In this document: positions 25,581 to 38,660 of the stretch, in pieces
Layout: each line of letters starts with the position of its first letter
How positions within the stretch are numbered: position 1 is the first letter of the stretch
Source of the DNA: Himantopus leucocephalus
Lineage: Eukaryota; Chordata; Aves; Charadriiformes; Recurvirostridae
Length of the DNA stretch: 64,000 nucleotides
Direction of reading: 5' to 3'
Assembly: GCA_003993805.1 (NCBI GenBank)
Contig: RSEF01000006.1
Span: 27,773,918-27,837,917, forward strand
Made by a program: the position numbers and the translations under genes
Notes under the pieces: generated by a model
Database searches by the model: none
The model's input: only the letters and a program-made list of their open reading frames with translations
Told to the model about the DNA's origin: nothing

Positions 25581-25789
25581 GTTCTCCTCTAGAACTTGCA
25601 GCCATTGCATGACTCTCAGTATCTGGTACCAAAACCTTAATACAGAACATCCCCTCCAGGGGCCCATTTCAACTTAAACTGTCCTACAATGTTTTTTCTA
25701 TAATCTAAAGCCTTCAAAGAGCCAAAGGAAAATGTATAGTTATCCTCCATCTTTTCAGCATTAAGCTGCTGTTCATGAAGAGAATGTGA

Positions 25790-26060
25790 CTTTTCTTTCC
25801 CCAGATCTTGCATTGCTGAGCCCTGTTCTATAACCCCGTATGATATTCTTTCTAGAAGTACTGTTGCTGAGTCAGATAGTCCCCATTTTGTGTTTGTGCA
25901 ACTGAATTTCTCCTATGTGCCATGCTTTACATTTCTTTTCGCTGCATTTTATCCTATTATTATTATTAAACTTAAAAGATTAATCCAGAAAAAAAATCAA
26001 GTAGCAGCAGCTTTTGCCTACCCAGTAGGTGGAAACTTTTGTATAATTCTTGTAGTTTAA
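25790..26060 (-). mobile_element. Ancient CR1-like LINE tract (antisense)
   Basis: The + strand phrases 'ccccattttgtgtttgtgcaactg', 'tttctcctatgtgccatgctttacattt' and 'gctgcattttatcctatt' follow the wording of antisense old CR1 elements. In intact copies the corresponding part reads as 'catgactttgcattt...aatttcatcctatt'. It is highly diverged and no frame is left. It lies between the younger CR1 at 25131 and the larger old tract at 26500, all in one orientation, so it may be part of the same ancient insertion as the latter. Confidence 0.4.
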
Positions 26061-26499
26061 TTATACCAAGAGGCTGACAGTCATCAAGCTGTGACTAATA
26101 TGATAATGTTTAATTAATTTTTAGCAGTTGAGGTGACTTAGACTGAGATTATGTTGTCCCTATTTGAAACTTTTAACGTAGTGGTGTGACATCTTAGGAG
26201 GTGCCAGATAGCTCAAGACAGAGCTGACTCATGATGTTTGAAAGTGTAGTTAAACACAAAATCAAGCTTTCTCCAGTTATGTAAATGTTCATATGTGGAA
26301 TCTGAGTCCAGACACAATCTGGCAGTTGACCAGAAATAGGATGTTGGGTCCAACATGCACCCTGCAAATTGGAGGCAGAAGTAGTTTTGAGCAGAACCGT
26401 GATTAGCCCCAGAGATGTGGGGGGCTAAACCAGCCTGTTTTGGATTTTGGTTTTCCCTAATTTATCCTCCTGGCAGACCTTACCTGCAGCTGTTCCAGC
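26061..26499. other. Spacer between old CR1-like tracts
   Basis: No recognised feature. It may be LINE sequence too diverged to recognise, or unique DNA. No reading frame of interest. Confidence 0.4.
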
Positions 26500-27380
26500 C
26501 CTTGTGCTTTTTCCTCTAGGAGCCATCAGGGCTCAGTATGGTATTCCAGATAAAGTCTCACCATCACTTTGTACTCTGCAATGATTTGCTTTTTATTGCT
26601 GCCTCACGCAATGGAATTCAGGTTTTTCTGTCTCCATTGGATATTACTTATCTTGATAGGCTGAAGGGTCCCATTTGTCTTTTCCAAAGTACTGCAAGAT
26701 GAGGGCTCACAGTCATCCTATGGTCAGCTAATCCACTTCCTTTTCCTCCCTTGTCATTTCCACTGCAGAGTTCCCAGCCTAAATCAGAAAAATCTTGTGA
26801 TTAGTCCCAAAGTGTATGAACTTGCCCTTTGTTAGCTTGAATTTAATTCCATTTCTATTGCTTCCCCTTGAAGGTCATTGAGTTCATTTGAACAATATTC
26901 CAAACCCTCCTCTGTACTGCTATCTTCAAATTTTGTACCATCAGCAAATTTCATCAACAAATTCCTACAGCACCAAAGTACCTAATGAAAATATTAAACA
27001 AGACTGAGCCTAAGAAAAGTCCTTAGGTAACTTGGCTAGGAGCCTACTTACAGTCTGACCCTTCCTCATTTAATATTCTCTTTTATCATTTTTCAACCCT
27101 ATCTTCTTCTTTTCAACTCACAATTCTTCATGTAATCCTACATCAAATGCTTTACTGAAGAAGGAAAATTAGAAGATCTGCTTTTTCCTTGTATAGAGGA
27201 ATGTCGGGGTTTTTTTTTTAAAAAAAAATGTACATTTTCTTAATATGACCAACTTTTAGCAAACCTAGGTTATGTGTTGCCCTGATTTCTATTTAAATCG
27301 AGGCCTTTATTTGTTCTTTTCCTCCAAATATGTTCTAAACCTCTACACAGAGCTGGGATCAGACCAATGAAAATACAGTT
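26500..27380 (-). mobile_element. Ancient CR1 LINE, long degraded copy (antisense)
   Basis: This is the clearest of the old copies. In order on the + strand: 'gtattccagataaagtctcacca', 'gcctcacgcaatggaattc', 'ctttgttagcttgaatttaattcc', 'gaaggtcattgagttcatttgaacaatattcc', 'atcttcaaattttgtaccatcagcaaatttcatcaa', 'aaaatattaaacaagactgagcc', 'aatgctttactgaagaagg' and 'agcaaacctaggttatgtgttgccctg'. This is the known antisense order of the CR1 ORF2 3' half. Many substitutions and frameshifts abolish any reading frame. The homopolymer pair near 27210-27228 (T run then A run) is secondary. Confidence 0.65.
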
Positions 27381-30300
27381 GCTGAGAATATCTTTTTTTT
27401 TCCCCCCCTTGCTTTAAATACAATAGAACATCTCTTCTCCACACCAAGATATATCTATAATTGCCCTTATTGGAGGTCTTGGCTTTACTAGACAACCAAC
27501 TGCTCTACCAACAAATAGACATGGCTCTGGCTCTGTTTGTTCTTTCTTTATTCTTGTATTAAAATGACTTGAGAATGTTTCATTGTTTTTCCCTATCATA
27601 TGTTGCAGCTGCACCCTGCACTTGGTCTGAAGGCAAACCTGTCATTTTGTGCTGCTATTGGTACTCTGCTCTCAGTGACACTGCATCATTTCATGGAGAC
27701 GAATATCTGACACCTAGTAGTACCCACGTCTTTTTGGTACATATTTATTTTAACCCAGTTACTGGCAACTTTTATCTTATGCCCCGACACTACTCTCTCA
27801 GGTTTTATCGTCCTTCCTCAAAAAACTGAAATAAATCCTTACTTTGTAGATAGAGACAGGCAAGCTAAGGTTTCATTAAAATTAATGAATCCCACAACTA
27901 AGACATTTCCAAAACAATGTACTTTATTTCTGGTAAAAGTTTGAACAAAACAGTCTGGCATGTTACCTTATGATGTCAGTTCAGGTAGGCAGACGTTTCT
28001 TTCAGTGTATATGGCTATGCCATTCATAAAAATGAGTATCTTCTCTATGGCGATTTCAATAACTTCCCATAATTTCTATTTTATATGTTATGATCTTGTA
28101 TATTAAGCTACATTATATTTATCCAATAAAGAATAGTTGGGTTTTTAAAAAAAAAAAAATCATGCAAGCGGTTTAGAGTATATCTCCCTGGTCTCTGCTA
28201 TGGAATATACTGTTTTGTGGAATTTCAGTCTCTTTCTGCTTTGGGGGAAAAAGGATAGATCTTCTAAGGAAAAAAAAATTAAAGCAAAGAAGACACAAAG
28301 ATGACCAGGTCTTGAATTAGTGCAAATTAATATAATCTCTGATGATCTGAGTAGTTTCATTTTTTCCTCAAAAACATTGTAATAAAGCAATAGTTTTTGT
28401 TTGTGTCTTATTTCTATTATTATTTTATGTTCTACTATTTTATATTAGGATTTCAATAGAAGAACCCTAAATCCCAAACCAATAGACATTCTTCAATCTG
28501 GGAATCAAGACAAATCTAAAAACTACTAAATATAAAAAAATACAGGAACAATAGGAGCTCAATAGAAATTCTTAAGTCATTGCAAAGATAGCAAAGAAGC
28601 AATTTATTTGGGACCAGGAATCTCTGAATCTTCCCGTTCAGATAGCAACAAGCCTATACCTCTAATGTGTCTCCGCTATTGTATCATAAACTATTCCATA
28701 ACTGATGATCACGTGAAGATTTACCTACCCAACAAGTTGCACCCAGACATATCCACCAGAGCTCAGCAGTCATTACTTTGCAAGTAGTTTCACAGGCAGC
28801 AACAGGCTTGTGAATCAAAAGTACCCTTGCAATTCCGGTGGAAAACATTTCAAATTTCTCCTTCATTTTACCTAGACAATAAAAGTAGGACTCAAAATCA
28901 CAGTGCATCCAGTGGCAAGACTCCCATGATGAAATTAAAGATAAAAGCAAGCAAATCAGAAGCATCTAACCCATTTTTAAAAGCAATAAAAATAAATCCT
29001 CACCTCCATGAAGGAGGAGGCCTAAACGATAATCTGCCTTGACAACGACCTGAAAAGTAAGAAAAGAAACAAAACCTGTGAATAAGTACAAGTGCAGAGT
29101 GCCCCCAATAAGCAAGACTTACAGAGGTCATTCTGCAGATATATTAGTATAAATTAAGCTTTAAACAACTGTTCATAGTGTTTGCTGGATAGTTCCTGAT
29201 TTGCCACTCTTACCCAAGAAAGCGCCAAACAGCTACGGTAAATTACATTTAATCGTGACGCGGAAAGATTCACAAAGTTCTGGGTTTTAAAACAAAATGC
29301 TTTTAAGTGGTCCACATAACTTACCAGCACAATCCTCTTGCAATATGTCTGTGTGGAGTTTCTGCAGACCTTAAGTGTCCATCATGCAAATTAAAATGGT
29401 CATTTGGAGGAGAGAGAGCAGAACTGAGGTGCACATCTCTCCTGACTGCTGATGCCAGCTTTTGCTGGCCTGTGTGGGTTTAGACAACATTAGGCTGCTC
29501 TCTAAAGGTTCTGAATTTAAAGTAAGAGAGTAATGAGAGTAAAGGATTAAATGTCAGAAGGGAATAGAAAAGCCTACATAAAATGTGGCTTTGTTACCGA
29601 GAACATTGTATGTGTATATACACACAAATATACAAAAACATATGTAATTTCCTCTCCTCAATAGTTTTGAATCCTTTAAATGAAACATTTAAATACAGCA
29701 CTGAACAAAACAGGAACTGAGAACATGAGAAATAGAAAAGGAGGGACACTCCAGTATCAAATGCACAATATAAGTAAAGTGAATAGGCTGTTGCAAGCAA
29801 GGGTAAACTGTGGGCATTTCTTTCATCCTCAAGATTCCTCCTTTGTTTGGCCAACTAAAAATGTATTCCTAAAATATTATAAAAACTTCCACTCCAACTG
29901 CCTATGTGATCTATGCTCTCATTGAACTATTCAGCTGGGTTTAAAGGTAGGACATTTTCTAGGGACTTTACTGCTCTTTTACAAACAGAGCTCCTTTCTC
30001 TGTTGAGTCCTTTTTTATTTTTCTTCTAGTTCAGACAAGAGAGCGAGAAAAAGATCAACATGAAGACAACTCATTTCTTCGTTCAGTATAAGAAAGGATG
30101 AGGGAAAGCCTGCATAAATTGTTACCTTTGAGGTTACTATTGTGGAACAGATATAATTAATTAAGAGATTAATAATATCCACAGACTGCGATGCTGGGTT
30201 GATGGGTGCTTTACAAATATACAAAGCAGGGTCATCTAATGCTTTTGTATTCATAGAGTAAGTCCTTCTGCCCTCTCTAGGAACAGGGAGCCTGGACAAT

Positions 30301-31477
30301 GAGAGAATTTGACCCTGAGGATGGCTTACAGAATTGCTAGTCCCCTCAATTACCCTGCTCATACGGGGAGCTCAAAGAAATGCATCACACCATAATATGA
30401 TTGTCCCTCATTCAATCTAGGAAGATCATTATCTTTAGAGTTAATAGTACAATATTTAACCCAGCAGAGTGTATTTAGAGTAGCTATTAAACAACAATAT
30501 TGAACTAAGCAATAACCAGCCCTTGTCTCAGCTATTTATGATTCCAGCAATATATTATATGCATCGCTGGCTTTCTTTTCTGGCATCTGTAAACTCTTCT
30601 GACTAGTTAAATGCTCCAGCATTGATACTAGAAGCAGCAATCACTACATGCCGATTTGCTGCTAATGAAGGAAACAGATCCAAGACCTAGGGTCACCTTC
30701 CTTTATCCACAATGCATTCTAATTTTTCTAAAACAAGGTTTATTTGCTAGGAAGAGAGGAGGAGGGGGCAGGGAGAGTTCTGCTGATTTCATTGTACCAC
30801 TCTGAAAGGAAAGCAAGATAAACAGATAATCATTTCTCTGTCTCCAATTTACATGAGACCTCCCCTGGTATTTATGCCTGCAAAGGCAAGAAAAATTGAA
30901 GCGTACAAAGCAGAGCCTCAGTGCTTCTTCATCCTGAGTCAAGCCACAGTGTGTGCACGCATGTGTGGAATTCACCGCTAGAAGCTTCTATGTCCACACA
31001 ACCACCACTTTTTTTAACTCTTAACTCTTGATGCTACAAAGCAGATGAGAGAAGGCTCATCAGATAAATTCCATCCAGCAAGGAAAAAGCAATTGCACTT
31101 CCGTATTCCTTCACATTGATTACTCATAATCCCCCAGCAGTTGCCAAGGGATGACAGCACTGGCAGGCAAGCCGGTTGTTGACACAGCCTAGTGGGCTCT
31201 CCTGCCACCCTTCCTGAAAGAATAACTTTTCCCTGTAAATTGAGAATATCAGAATCTTGCAGTGTGTGGCTAAAAAGCCTAGATTGGTCCTTCGCCAAGC
31301 TAGACACATATAAAACCTTTTGGGCCACATTATGGTACTGTGTTTGTACACTGTTTAAATGGGCTCCACAAATGGGGTTGCAATGTTTCTGCTTCCTCAG
31401 TTTCCCCTGTACTTCAGCCAAATCTCTTGTTTTTCCCTTTCTCTGCTTCTGAAATGTCGTGTTGTCTGGTTGGTGTT
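27381..31477. other. Unique non-coding sequence, no gene seen
   Basis: No gene recognised. Poly-A runs occur at 28147-28159 and near 28270. Strong donor-like sites on the - strand lie near 28728 (GTAG then GTAAATC) and 29329 (GCTG then GTAAGTTAT), but their upstream acceptors are weak. A strong pyrimidine tract ending in TAG at 30029 (+) is followed 56 bases later only by a mediocre donor. The 115-codon (30015-30362) and 135-codon (31014-31421) - strand open frames show no domain. Confidence 0.5.
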
Positions 31478-31516
31478 AAATACGCGTCACGCTCCGCCGC
31501 AGAGGCGGCCGTATTT
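31478..31516. other. CpG-dense nested inverted repeat
   Basis: AAATACG at 31478-31484 pairs with CGTATTT at 31510-31516. Inside this, CCGCC (31494-31498) pairs with GGCGG (31504-31508) around the five-base loop GCAGA. The 39 bases hold seven CpG dinucleotides in otherwise CpG-poor, AT-rich DNA, and such density is normally lost by methylation decay. It could be a transcription-factor site cluster or a fragment of a recent insertion. The reading is uncertain. Confidence 0.6.
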
Positions 31517-34500
31517 CAGTAGGAAGGGTGGACAGTATTCCTTCATCATGAAGTACCACATATACAAATAAATCAATAAAGAAGTGAGTTAAGAAGAGTT
31601 AAGGAGCACATATATTAGTGATAAGTTGACAAGCTGTAGGGACAGAAAGCTTTCCTTTAATTCTCTCCCCTATCTTTTCTTGCCAGATACAGCCTGTTCC
31701 ACTCATAACCCAGTACTTCAATGATTAAAGTAAGAGATCTTTCCTTGAGCAACCTACTGCTGGGGGTAACACGGAAATGGCAGATGCAAAATATCTCAGC
31801 TGTCATCCTCCTAATGAAAGGCTGCAGTGATGACGAACACAGGCAAATTCATTATGAAAATGAGTGTTGATTCCTGATACGGGTGCTAAACAGATCCCTT
31901 GTTTTACCTCATGTCTCTTTTCCTGCCCTAGCAAGCTCCTTGCTCTTCTTATCATCTGTAGCAGGGCAGAACCTCCACCTGCTGATGATGTAGAGTGAGG
32001 ACAGCTGATTAGTGTGGAAGGGCATCATTTAGATCTTCACTGGACTGTGGCCGGAGATATGAGCCCATGGAGAAGGGAAAAAGTCACTGCAAGAGCTTGT
32101 AGATTTACAGGGAGAGGACAATACAAGGAAAGTCTAGGAATTACAATGACAATAAGGAGGGGCTAAGGAAAGCACCAGAGACTTAAATACTTTCTTTCTA
32201 CAAAGGTGTGGATTTAAGACAAATTGCTCTCTGTTCGGAAGGAGTTCAAACAGTCTCAGAGAGAGGCCTGAGAGTAAATTACAACCAGAGCCACAACAAT
32301 CTGTGCTTTTCCCTCTATTTTACTCATTTCCAGCAGCAGTGTTAAGGAGGATGTAGTTTAAGGTACAGTTAGAACTGAGCTTAAGAGCACTGCACAAATA
32401 GCCTCAAAGAGGTGTACATGTATGCAGAAATGTGCAGGTAAAATATCATAAAATCACAACCATTCAACAAAATGGCTTTGAAAGGTTATATTATACACTG
32501 CCGCTTATAGATTTTTTTAAGGCCAAAAAGACCCATGGTGATCCTGCAGCCTCAAAGTCTCAATATATTAATGGCAACGCTTCACCTAGGAATTCCTCTA
32601 CTCGCTCAATAACTTCTGGGGTGGTTAAAACTCCTCTCTTAGAAAGAAATCTCATTGCAATTTAAAGATTTAAAGTGATGGAAAACCTTCCTTTTCCTCT
32701 GAGCAGTCAGCCAAGGTTGTTAATTACCTCTGCTTTTAAGAAAATAAATAAATCGGAAATAAAAAAGATCTTACTCTCATTTTTAATTCATCAAGTTTCA
32801 ATTTCCAGCTACTGTTTCTTGTCATGACTTTGTCTAAAACTAATAAGCCTTCTCCCACCTCTGCACTATATACCAGATATCCCCACAGGAGATACTTAGA
32901 GAATGTGATCAAGTTACCTTTTAACCTTGTTATAGACAGGAGCAGCAAAATCTCTCCTATGATGTCTCCCCATTCACTTCTTAACAATGAACTTCAGGGA
33001 CCACTTCTACAAGTGCGGAAGTAATTTATTCTCTTTGCCCATGCTGGGGTCTCTTGGGGGATTCTGCAATAAGTGCCAGAAATGGTGGCTGTTCTCAGAC
33101 ACAGAGATCTGTGATGTTGGTGAGGGCTGAAACCACCAGCTCAGTTTTACATACCTCAACATTCAACTTGTGGAAATACCTTTTCCACACTCACGTCACA
33201 GAAATTCTTACCCTAGACATGAAGATCCAAGCCTCAGCTCTCACATCTCTTGGCCAGCCATTCCCCGGCTGCATCAGCAGAAAGAAAACACGGACTTAGG
33301 AAATGATGTGAAGGGAGAGTAAAAGTGCAGGGGACACCAAGCAAGAAGGGTTCAGCTGACATCTCGTACCTTTACAAACCTCAACATTCAGGTTTCTTTT
33401 CTTCCTTTTGAAATCAGAATGACACCTCGACCAAGAAATCTGATAAGTATAAGGGATCAACCAAAAACCTTAGGCACATAAAATATTGTTACAGCAACAC
33501 GAGCCAGCAGTCTTATTCATTTTAAATAAATTTGCAACACAGAATTACATTCTTAGTCTCCATTGCAGATTGCACTGAATAACGCGAATACCAAACCCTC
33601 CATCAGAGAGCAAAATTTGCTTAGTGGATTGGTTGATTGTTGTTTTTTTCTTTCCTATTTTTACTCTTCTCTAACTTTTCCTCTAGTAGGCAAGAAATAA
33701 TTTTTTCAATTTCTTTGTTTCTTAAATTTCACCAATGTTATTCTGTTTGCATTGTGACTGCGTTTTATCAAGGGCTCAAGAGATGTAGAGAGATGTTGAA
33801 AAAAACCTTAGAGTATCTGTCTGAAGCATTTCTTGTTTTTCAGACTTTTTTTTTTGTCATCCATATAACATCCTCCCACAAGATGCTTTTCAGCTACTAC
33901 AAACAGGAAGCACTTTTAATGCAATGTTTGTGTTTGACCATAGAGCTTCTTACCAACAAAAGAGAAACCATTTTAAGTCAATAGGGATTTAACGGTATAA
34001 ACTCCATCAAATATGAAAGGAAATTAGGACCTTAGCTGTCTGTTGTTACAGCTTCACCTGCTCCCTAAGCAAAACATCACGCTGTATCCAGTACACCAGC
34101 AAGAGCAGAGCCCTTTCACAAAAGCAAGTTGAAGCAATTTAGAATCAAATAAAGAAGCAAATAATATCCGTGCATGAATTTTTGCAGACTTGTAGCAGTC
34201 CATACTGTTCCAAGGAATAGTCCCTTGTCCTGTGACTACCTGTCGGTTAGAATCATTTAAAAGTTTCAGACCTAAACTAGTTGCTTCACAGTTATAATGC
34301 AGTTGCTTCTGTGGTAAACCACTGGAAAATCCACCCAACAGTATTGGGCAGAGTAGTGGAATTCAGGACAAAAGACATAAAATTCTTTAAACCAGGGTAG
34401 CCAGCTCCTAGCCCTTAAGAGATGTGGATTCTTAAACACAACAGAGGTAGCATTCACGCGCCAATTTAAGCTGTATAAGACCATTTAAAAATCACACATC

Positions 34501-37500
34501 CAACTTATTAGCCTGGCATCTAAGTTTCCTCTTTCTGCAAGGGAGAGACAAGTGATTTCCAAAGCATAATTCCTTCTAAAACTGATATCTGAAATAGGTG
34601 GTTTGGATTGCCATGTGATTTTCATAGGGCAGAGAAGGATCCTAGATAATTAACCTGGCTTTAGAGACATAACTTTTTGTTTGTTTAAATTACAAGATGT
34701 AAATCTTCATTGCCCATCAATTTAGATTTTACCTCTCACACTGACTTCTCATCCTGGGAGAAGGATTTTACTGAAGAAGGAATCATACAACTATCAAATA
34801 ATTCACACAAATTTAAAAAAAACCCCAACACTCAACAAGCATGGTACGCTCTACCTTCTCCAAGAACAGGTGTTAAGTCACAGATATTAATTAATCAAGT
34901 CACTATAGTCCCTAGTACTATGCTAAGGAACCATAGATATAAGGAAGAAAATTACTTATTTTAGCACTTTGTGACTTATACTAAACATTCCAAAGCTAAT
35001 ATTGTGGGGAAACTTCACAACTGCTTGAATATGCCTCTCCAAAAGTATTAATAAAATCTTAAATGAAGACCCAGCGTGGGAAGTCCTTAATCATTACTGT
35101 AATCTTAATTGGCATTGATTTGTTGTCCAGCTGAAAGCTCTTCGTTTCCACAGGGAATACCTATTTTCACATGAGTAGAAATGGCATCAATCCAAAAAGC
35201 AAATGAAGCTAAAATTAAGCATTTTTTAGCTTGTTTCTGAATAACCCAATAATTGACAGGAGCATTACTCATCACAGAATCTGAGGAGAAAGTCTCCTGA
35301 GAGCAATCCTTTTTTCTCCTAGTCAAAAATGCACGTTTTTCCTTTCATTCTTTCCTCTGGGCATAAGGAGCCAAAAAAGGAACAGAGCTTTCTAAACATG
35401 TTCACAGTTTAAATACACTGTATGCTTGGATACAAAATCAGCAGTTCCAAATAATTGTAAGCAGACTGTACACATCTATACGTAGTAAGTGACAGAGTGT
35501 ATAAATAGGCATCTCCAGGAGGAAAGAAAACTTTTAACAGACATGTCAGGATTAAGCAGAGTACGTAGATGCGCAAGAGCAAGTCAATGCAATCCAGCCA
35601 CATTTAACTGATGTAATGTCTCACGCAACATTGGTGTCACAAAGCCAATTTCATGAGCTAACAGGAGGCAGAGCCCAACCTGAAAACTTAATGAAAACTA
35701 CGGGTTAATCCAAATTAAAACAAAAGATTTTCAGTGAATCTTGGTCTGTTTTTCATCCAGCTCCTAGAAGACATTTAGCTGTCACATGGGTACAACCATG
35801 GGTAATTCTCATCATGGCCCTGGACCTCTGAAAATGAAGGCAGGCTTTGGACGGATTCCACTGGGCTCTGAAGCAATTCACCACGACTTTGTGACCTGAA
35901 AGAAAAGGAATAATAAACCTGGCCTGGCTCAGCTGGGCAGCTGGTGGTTTTTTTGCAGACAGCACTCACTTTTCCCTGTGAATGAGATGAACCTGTGACC
36001 AGGTATGTATCAACCAAGCATTTCAATTCATCTGGAAGTCAGAAGGGATTAGCAGCTCTAGCTCCACTCTCTAACTGTACATGGCTTGTGATTAGACAGA
36101 GTAGATGCACAGGCTATGCTGAAGTTCTTGGCATTTTTAATCTTCACAAGCACTCATTGCACGGAAGAAAACCCAAATAATCCAAGGGAGGAGCTCAACA
36201 GGAAAAAAAACCACATTATTTTAAGCTGATCCTGTTGCTTTTCCTACTGCCCTTTCATACTAATTCTCTCTGTTGGAAGACACAAAGGGAACTAGCCCAC
36301 TGGTGAGTTATTTCATTCAGATTTGTCTCATTGTGACTCCTCCAGTGATATGGAGAAAATAATTCAATTCCTTGGATTGAGTATCAAATTAACAAAGGGT
36401 CTAATTTTGCAGAGACACCATATTCTGGTGAGGAAAGATTTGTAGAACTTAAAGCAGCAAACAAAAGAAAAATAGCTTTCTTGGAGAAAGTAAGAAACTG
36501 GGCCTCTGGCTGGAAGTAGCCTCAACTCCTGCTACAAAGCCTAATCCAGAGCAGGTCTTTTCACCAGGTTCAGCAGATCTCAGACCAGGGGCAAAGTACT
36601 CAACAAGTCCCAGGACTGAGCATTTATTCCCAAAGTCACCACCAGTGAGTTAGAAATAACTTGATCTGTAATGATAATACGTGTAGGAAAAGTAAAAAGA
36701 AATAAATTTCTGTCTCTTCTGATCTAGTTTCAAACTTGATCTAACACGCTTTGTTTTTTCACTCGACCTCAACTCATCCAGCTACTTTTGTCTCACTCCT
36801 CCAAGGCTTACATCTCTCGAAAGGCTGGGAAGATGTAGATAATAAGTAAATCAGTAGCAAAATATCATGTTTTGGGTCACAATCTGCCCTCATCTATACT
36901 GATATGGATTGTGCCAGTCTGCATCTGACACCTCAGTAATTTCACAAACCGAGGATCGAAGAGAAAGGATCTAGCCCATCACAGAAAGACTGCCAAATCA
37001 ATACTGTTGGTTTTACAGATGTAGGGTTCAACCAATTGCTACGCCTGGCCTGCTGTGTACCAGTGTGAAGTTAAGCATTGTATTAAACCGTTAATTTTCA
37101 GGGTGGCAAAGGGAGGTTTAGGGAGAAACATAAAATAAAAAACTGCTACATTTTAAGACCCCCCAGAACATCCAGAACAAATTTGTTTCTTGTTTAGTCA
37201 AACACTGAGGAATTTCAATACCCAAGATCAGAGATTGTCTGATTGGTGATGAAAGAATCGTCTTATTTGAATGGAAGAATAATTTAAATTTCCTTCATTA
37301 AATATATATTTATACTGTAAAATAATTTTGCTTTCTTTCCATTATGTATTATTCTATCCCATCCCAGAATGAGAAACTACAAATCATCAGAGCCACACAG
37401 GTATCAATATTTAACATACCTGTTGATTTCTTTGCAGAGTTCCTCTTGTCTTTGTGAGAGAGGCCTGAAGCCCAGCTATTAATCAGGCTCCTGGCTTTTT

Positions 37501-38159
37501 CTTAATGCTGTGACAAAGAAGCAACCACTTTGATTAAAGGAAACCAGAGCTTCCTATTTAGTATCCACTGGGATATGCAATCAAGTTGGGTAGCCAGGAG
37601 AGGATCCACATTCAATCAAAGTGTATCTATATTCCCATTATACCAATATTTGTAGGACTAAACAGTCATTACAAAAATCAAACTCAATTTAAGAGAAGAA
37701 AATTTACTCAATTTAATTTGACAAGGGAGTCATTATATTCTTACAAAGATGTAATTTCTTTTTTGAGATCAGCGTATACTTGGAGAACACAAATCATCTT
37801 TGAGTCCTGTAGCTCCTTCATCAGACCCCGCTGGTTACCATCGATGCAACACCAGTAAAACCCACTATCAGAGAGCAAAACTGCTGCACTGCGGTCACTC
37901 CAAGTGGAAGGATCCTACTACACCCTAGGTGATAAAATCAGCATTGCTGTAGGATGGAGTTCAGCTGTGAAGCACATTACCACCCTGCTGCACCAGACTA
38001 GAGCACTGTTGAAAAGATGGCTTAATAACTTGCACTGGCACTTAACAAGCAAGAAACCTTTAATCTGAGCACTCTAACATCTCAGGTATGAGAGAAATTC
38101 AAACCACAATATTAGTGTCCAGTACTCATTGTATTTAATGCCAGACTGGCAGCTTTTGA
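31517..38159. other. Unique non-coding sequence, no gene seen
   Basis: Long stretch with no recognised gene or repeat family. Short splice-like pairs occur at 31687-31729 (+) and 37420-37464 (-); neither is backed by a neighbouring exon. Open frames reach 115 codons (33637-33984, rich in Phe/Leu/Ser from T-rich DNA) with no domain. No large tandem repeat, palindrome or mobile element was seen. Confidence 0.5.
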
Positions 38160-38660
38160 AAGGCAAGCCCTGTTACTGATCCCTCAGTGTGTGACCCCAT
38201 CAGATCTGACCTCCACGGCCTGCTTGCTCCCTAAAGACTCTCTTGGGAGGCTGCTGTCAGGACCAGCAATTAGCGTTGATTGAGAGGAGATTCATTATGA
38301 TGCAGACACCTGTCTAAGAAAAACTGGACTTGAACCATTAAGTCATACTCAGATAAATGAACAGCCACTGGTGACAGCTTTCAGGTAGTGCCAACAAAGC
38401 TGGCTCTAAACTGATGACTTATGTAGAGGTCTCTTCACCCTGAACCTTGTGTTCTTAGTTTGAGGGAGAAAATGGCAAGATGACAAGCCCTTTCACTCTT
38501 TCCTTTGTTATCAATGGGCAAGAATTTAACGAGCGGTTAATTGACACTTCAGCCACATTCATTAGCCATCTATTATTATTGTATTTACCTTGAGCACAGC
38601 ATGTATTTTGTGACCTCAGACTTCCCTTAACTTAGATGTCTCGTAGTGGATGTCTGACCA
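38160..38660. promoter_or_regulatory. Candidate conserved non-coding element
   Basis: Repeat-free sequence with closely spaced AT-core sites: cagcaattagcgttgattgag near 38270, aacgagcggttaattgacac near 38530 and cattcattagccatc near 38558. The long reading frames expected of exons are absent. The pattern resembles a developmental enhancer, but no conservation data are available here. Confidence 0.22.

Noticed and set aside
25059..25592. 177-codon + strand open frame, the longest in the window
   Set aside because: Most of it is the antisense of a CR1 3' end, a known source of long spurious frames.
30030..30085. Segment after a very strong acceptor (ttttatttttcttctag)
   Set aside because: The only donor-like site downstream (GTATAAG) is weak, and stops follow soon after, so no exon is claimed.
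31014..31421. 135-codon - strand open frame
   Set aside because: No domain, no splice or start context, and competing frames of similar size overlap it on the other strand.
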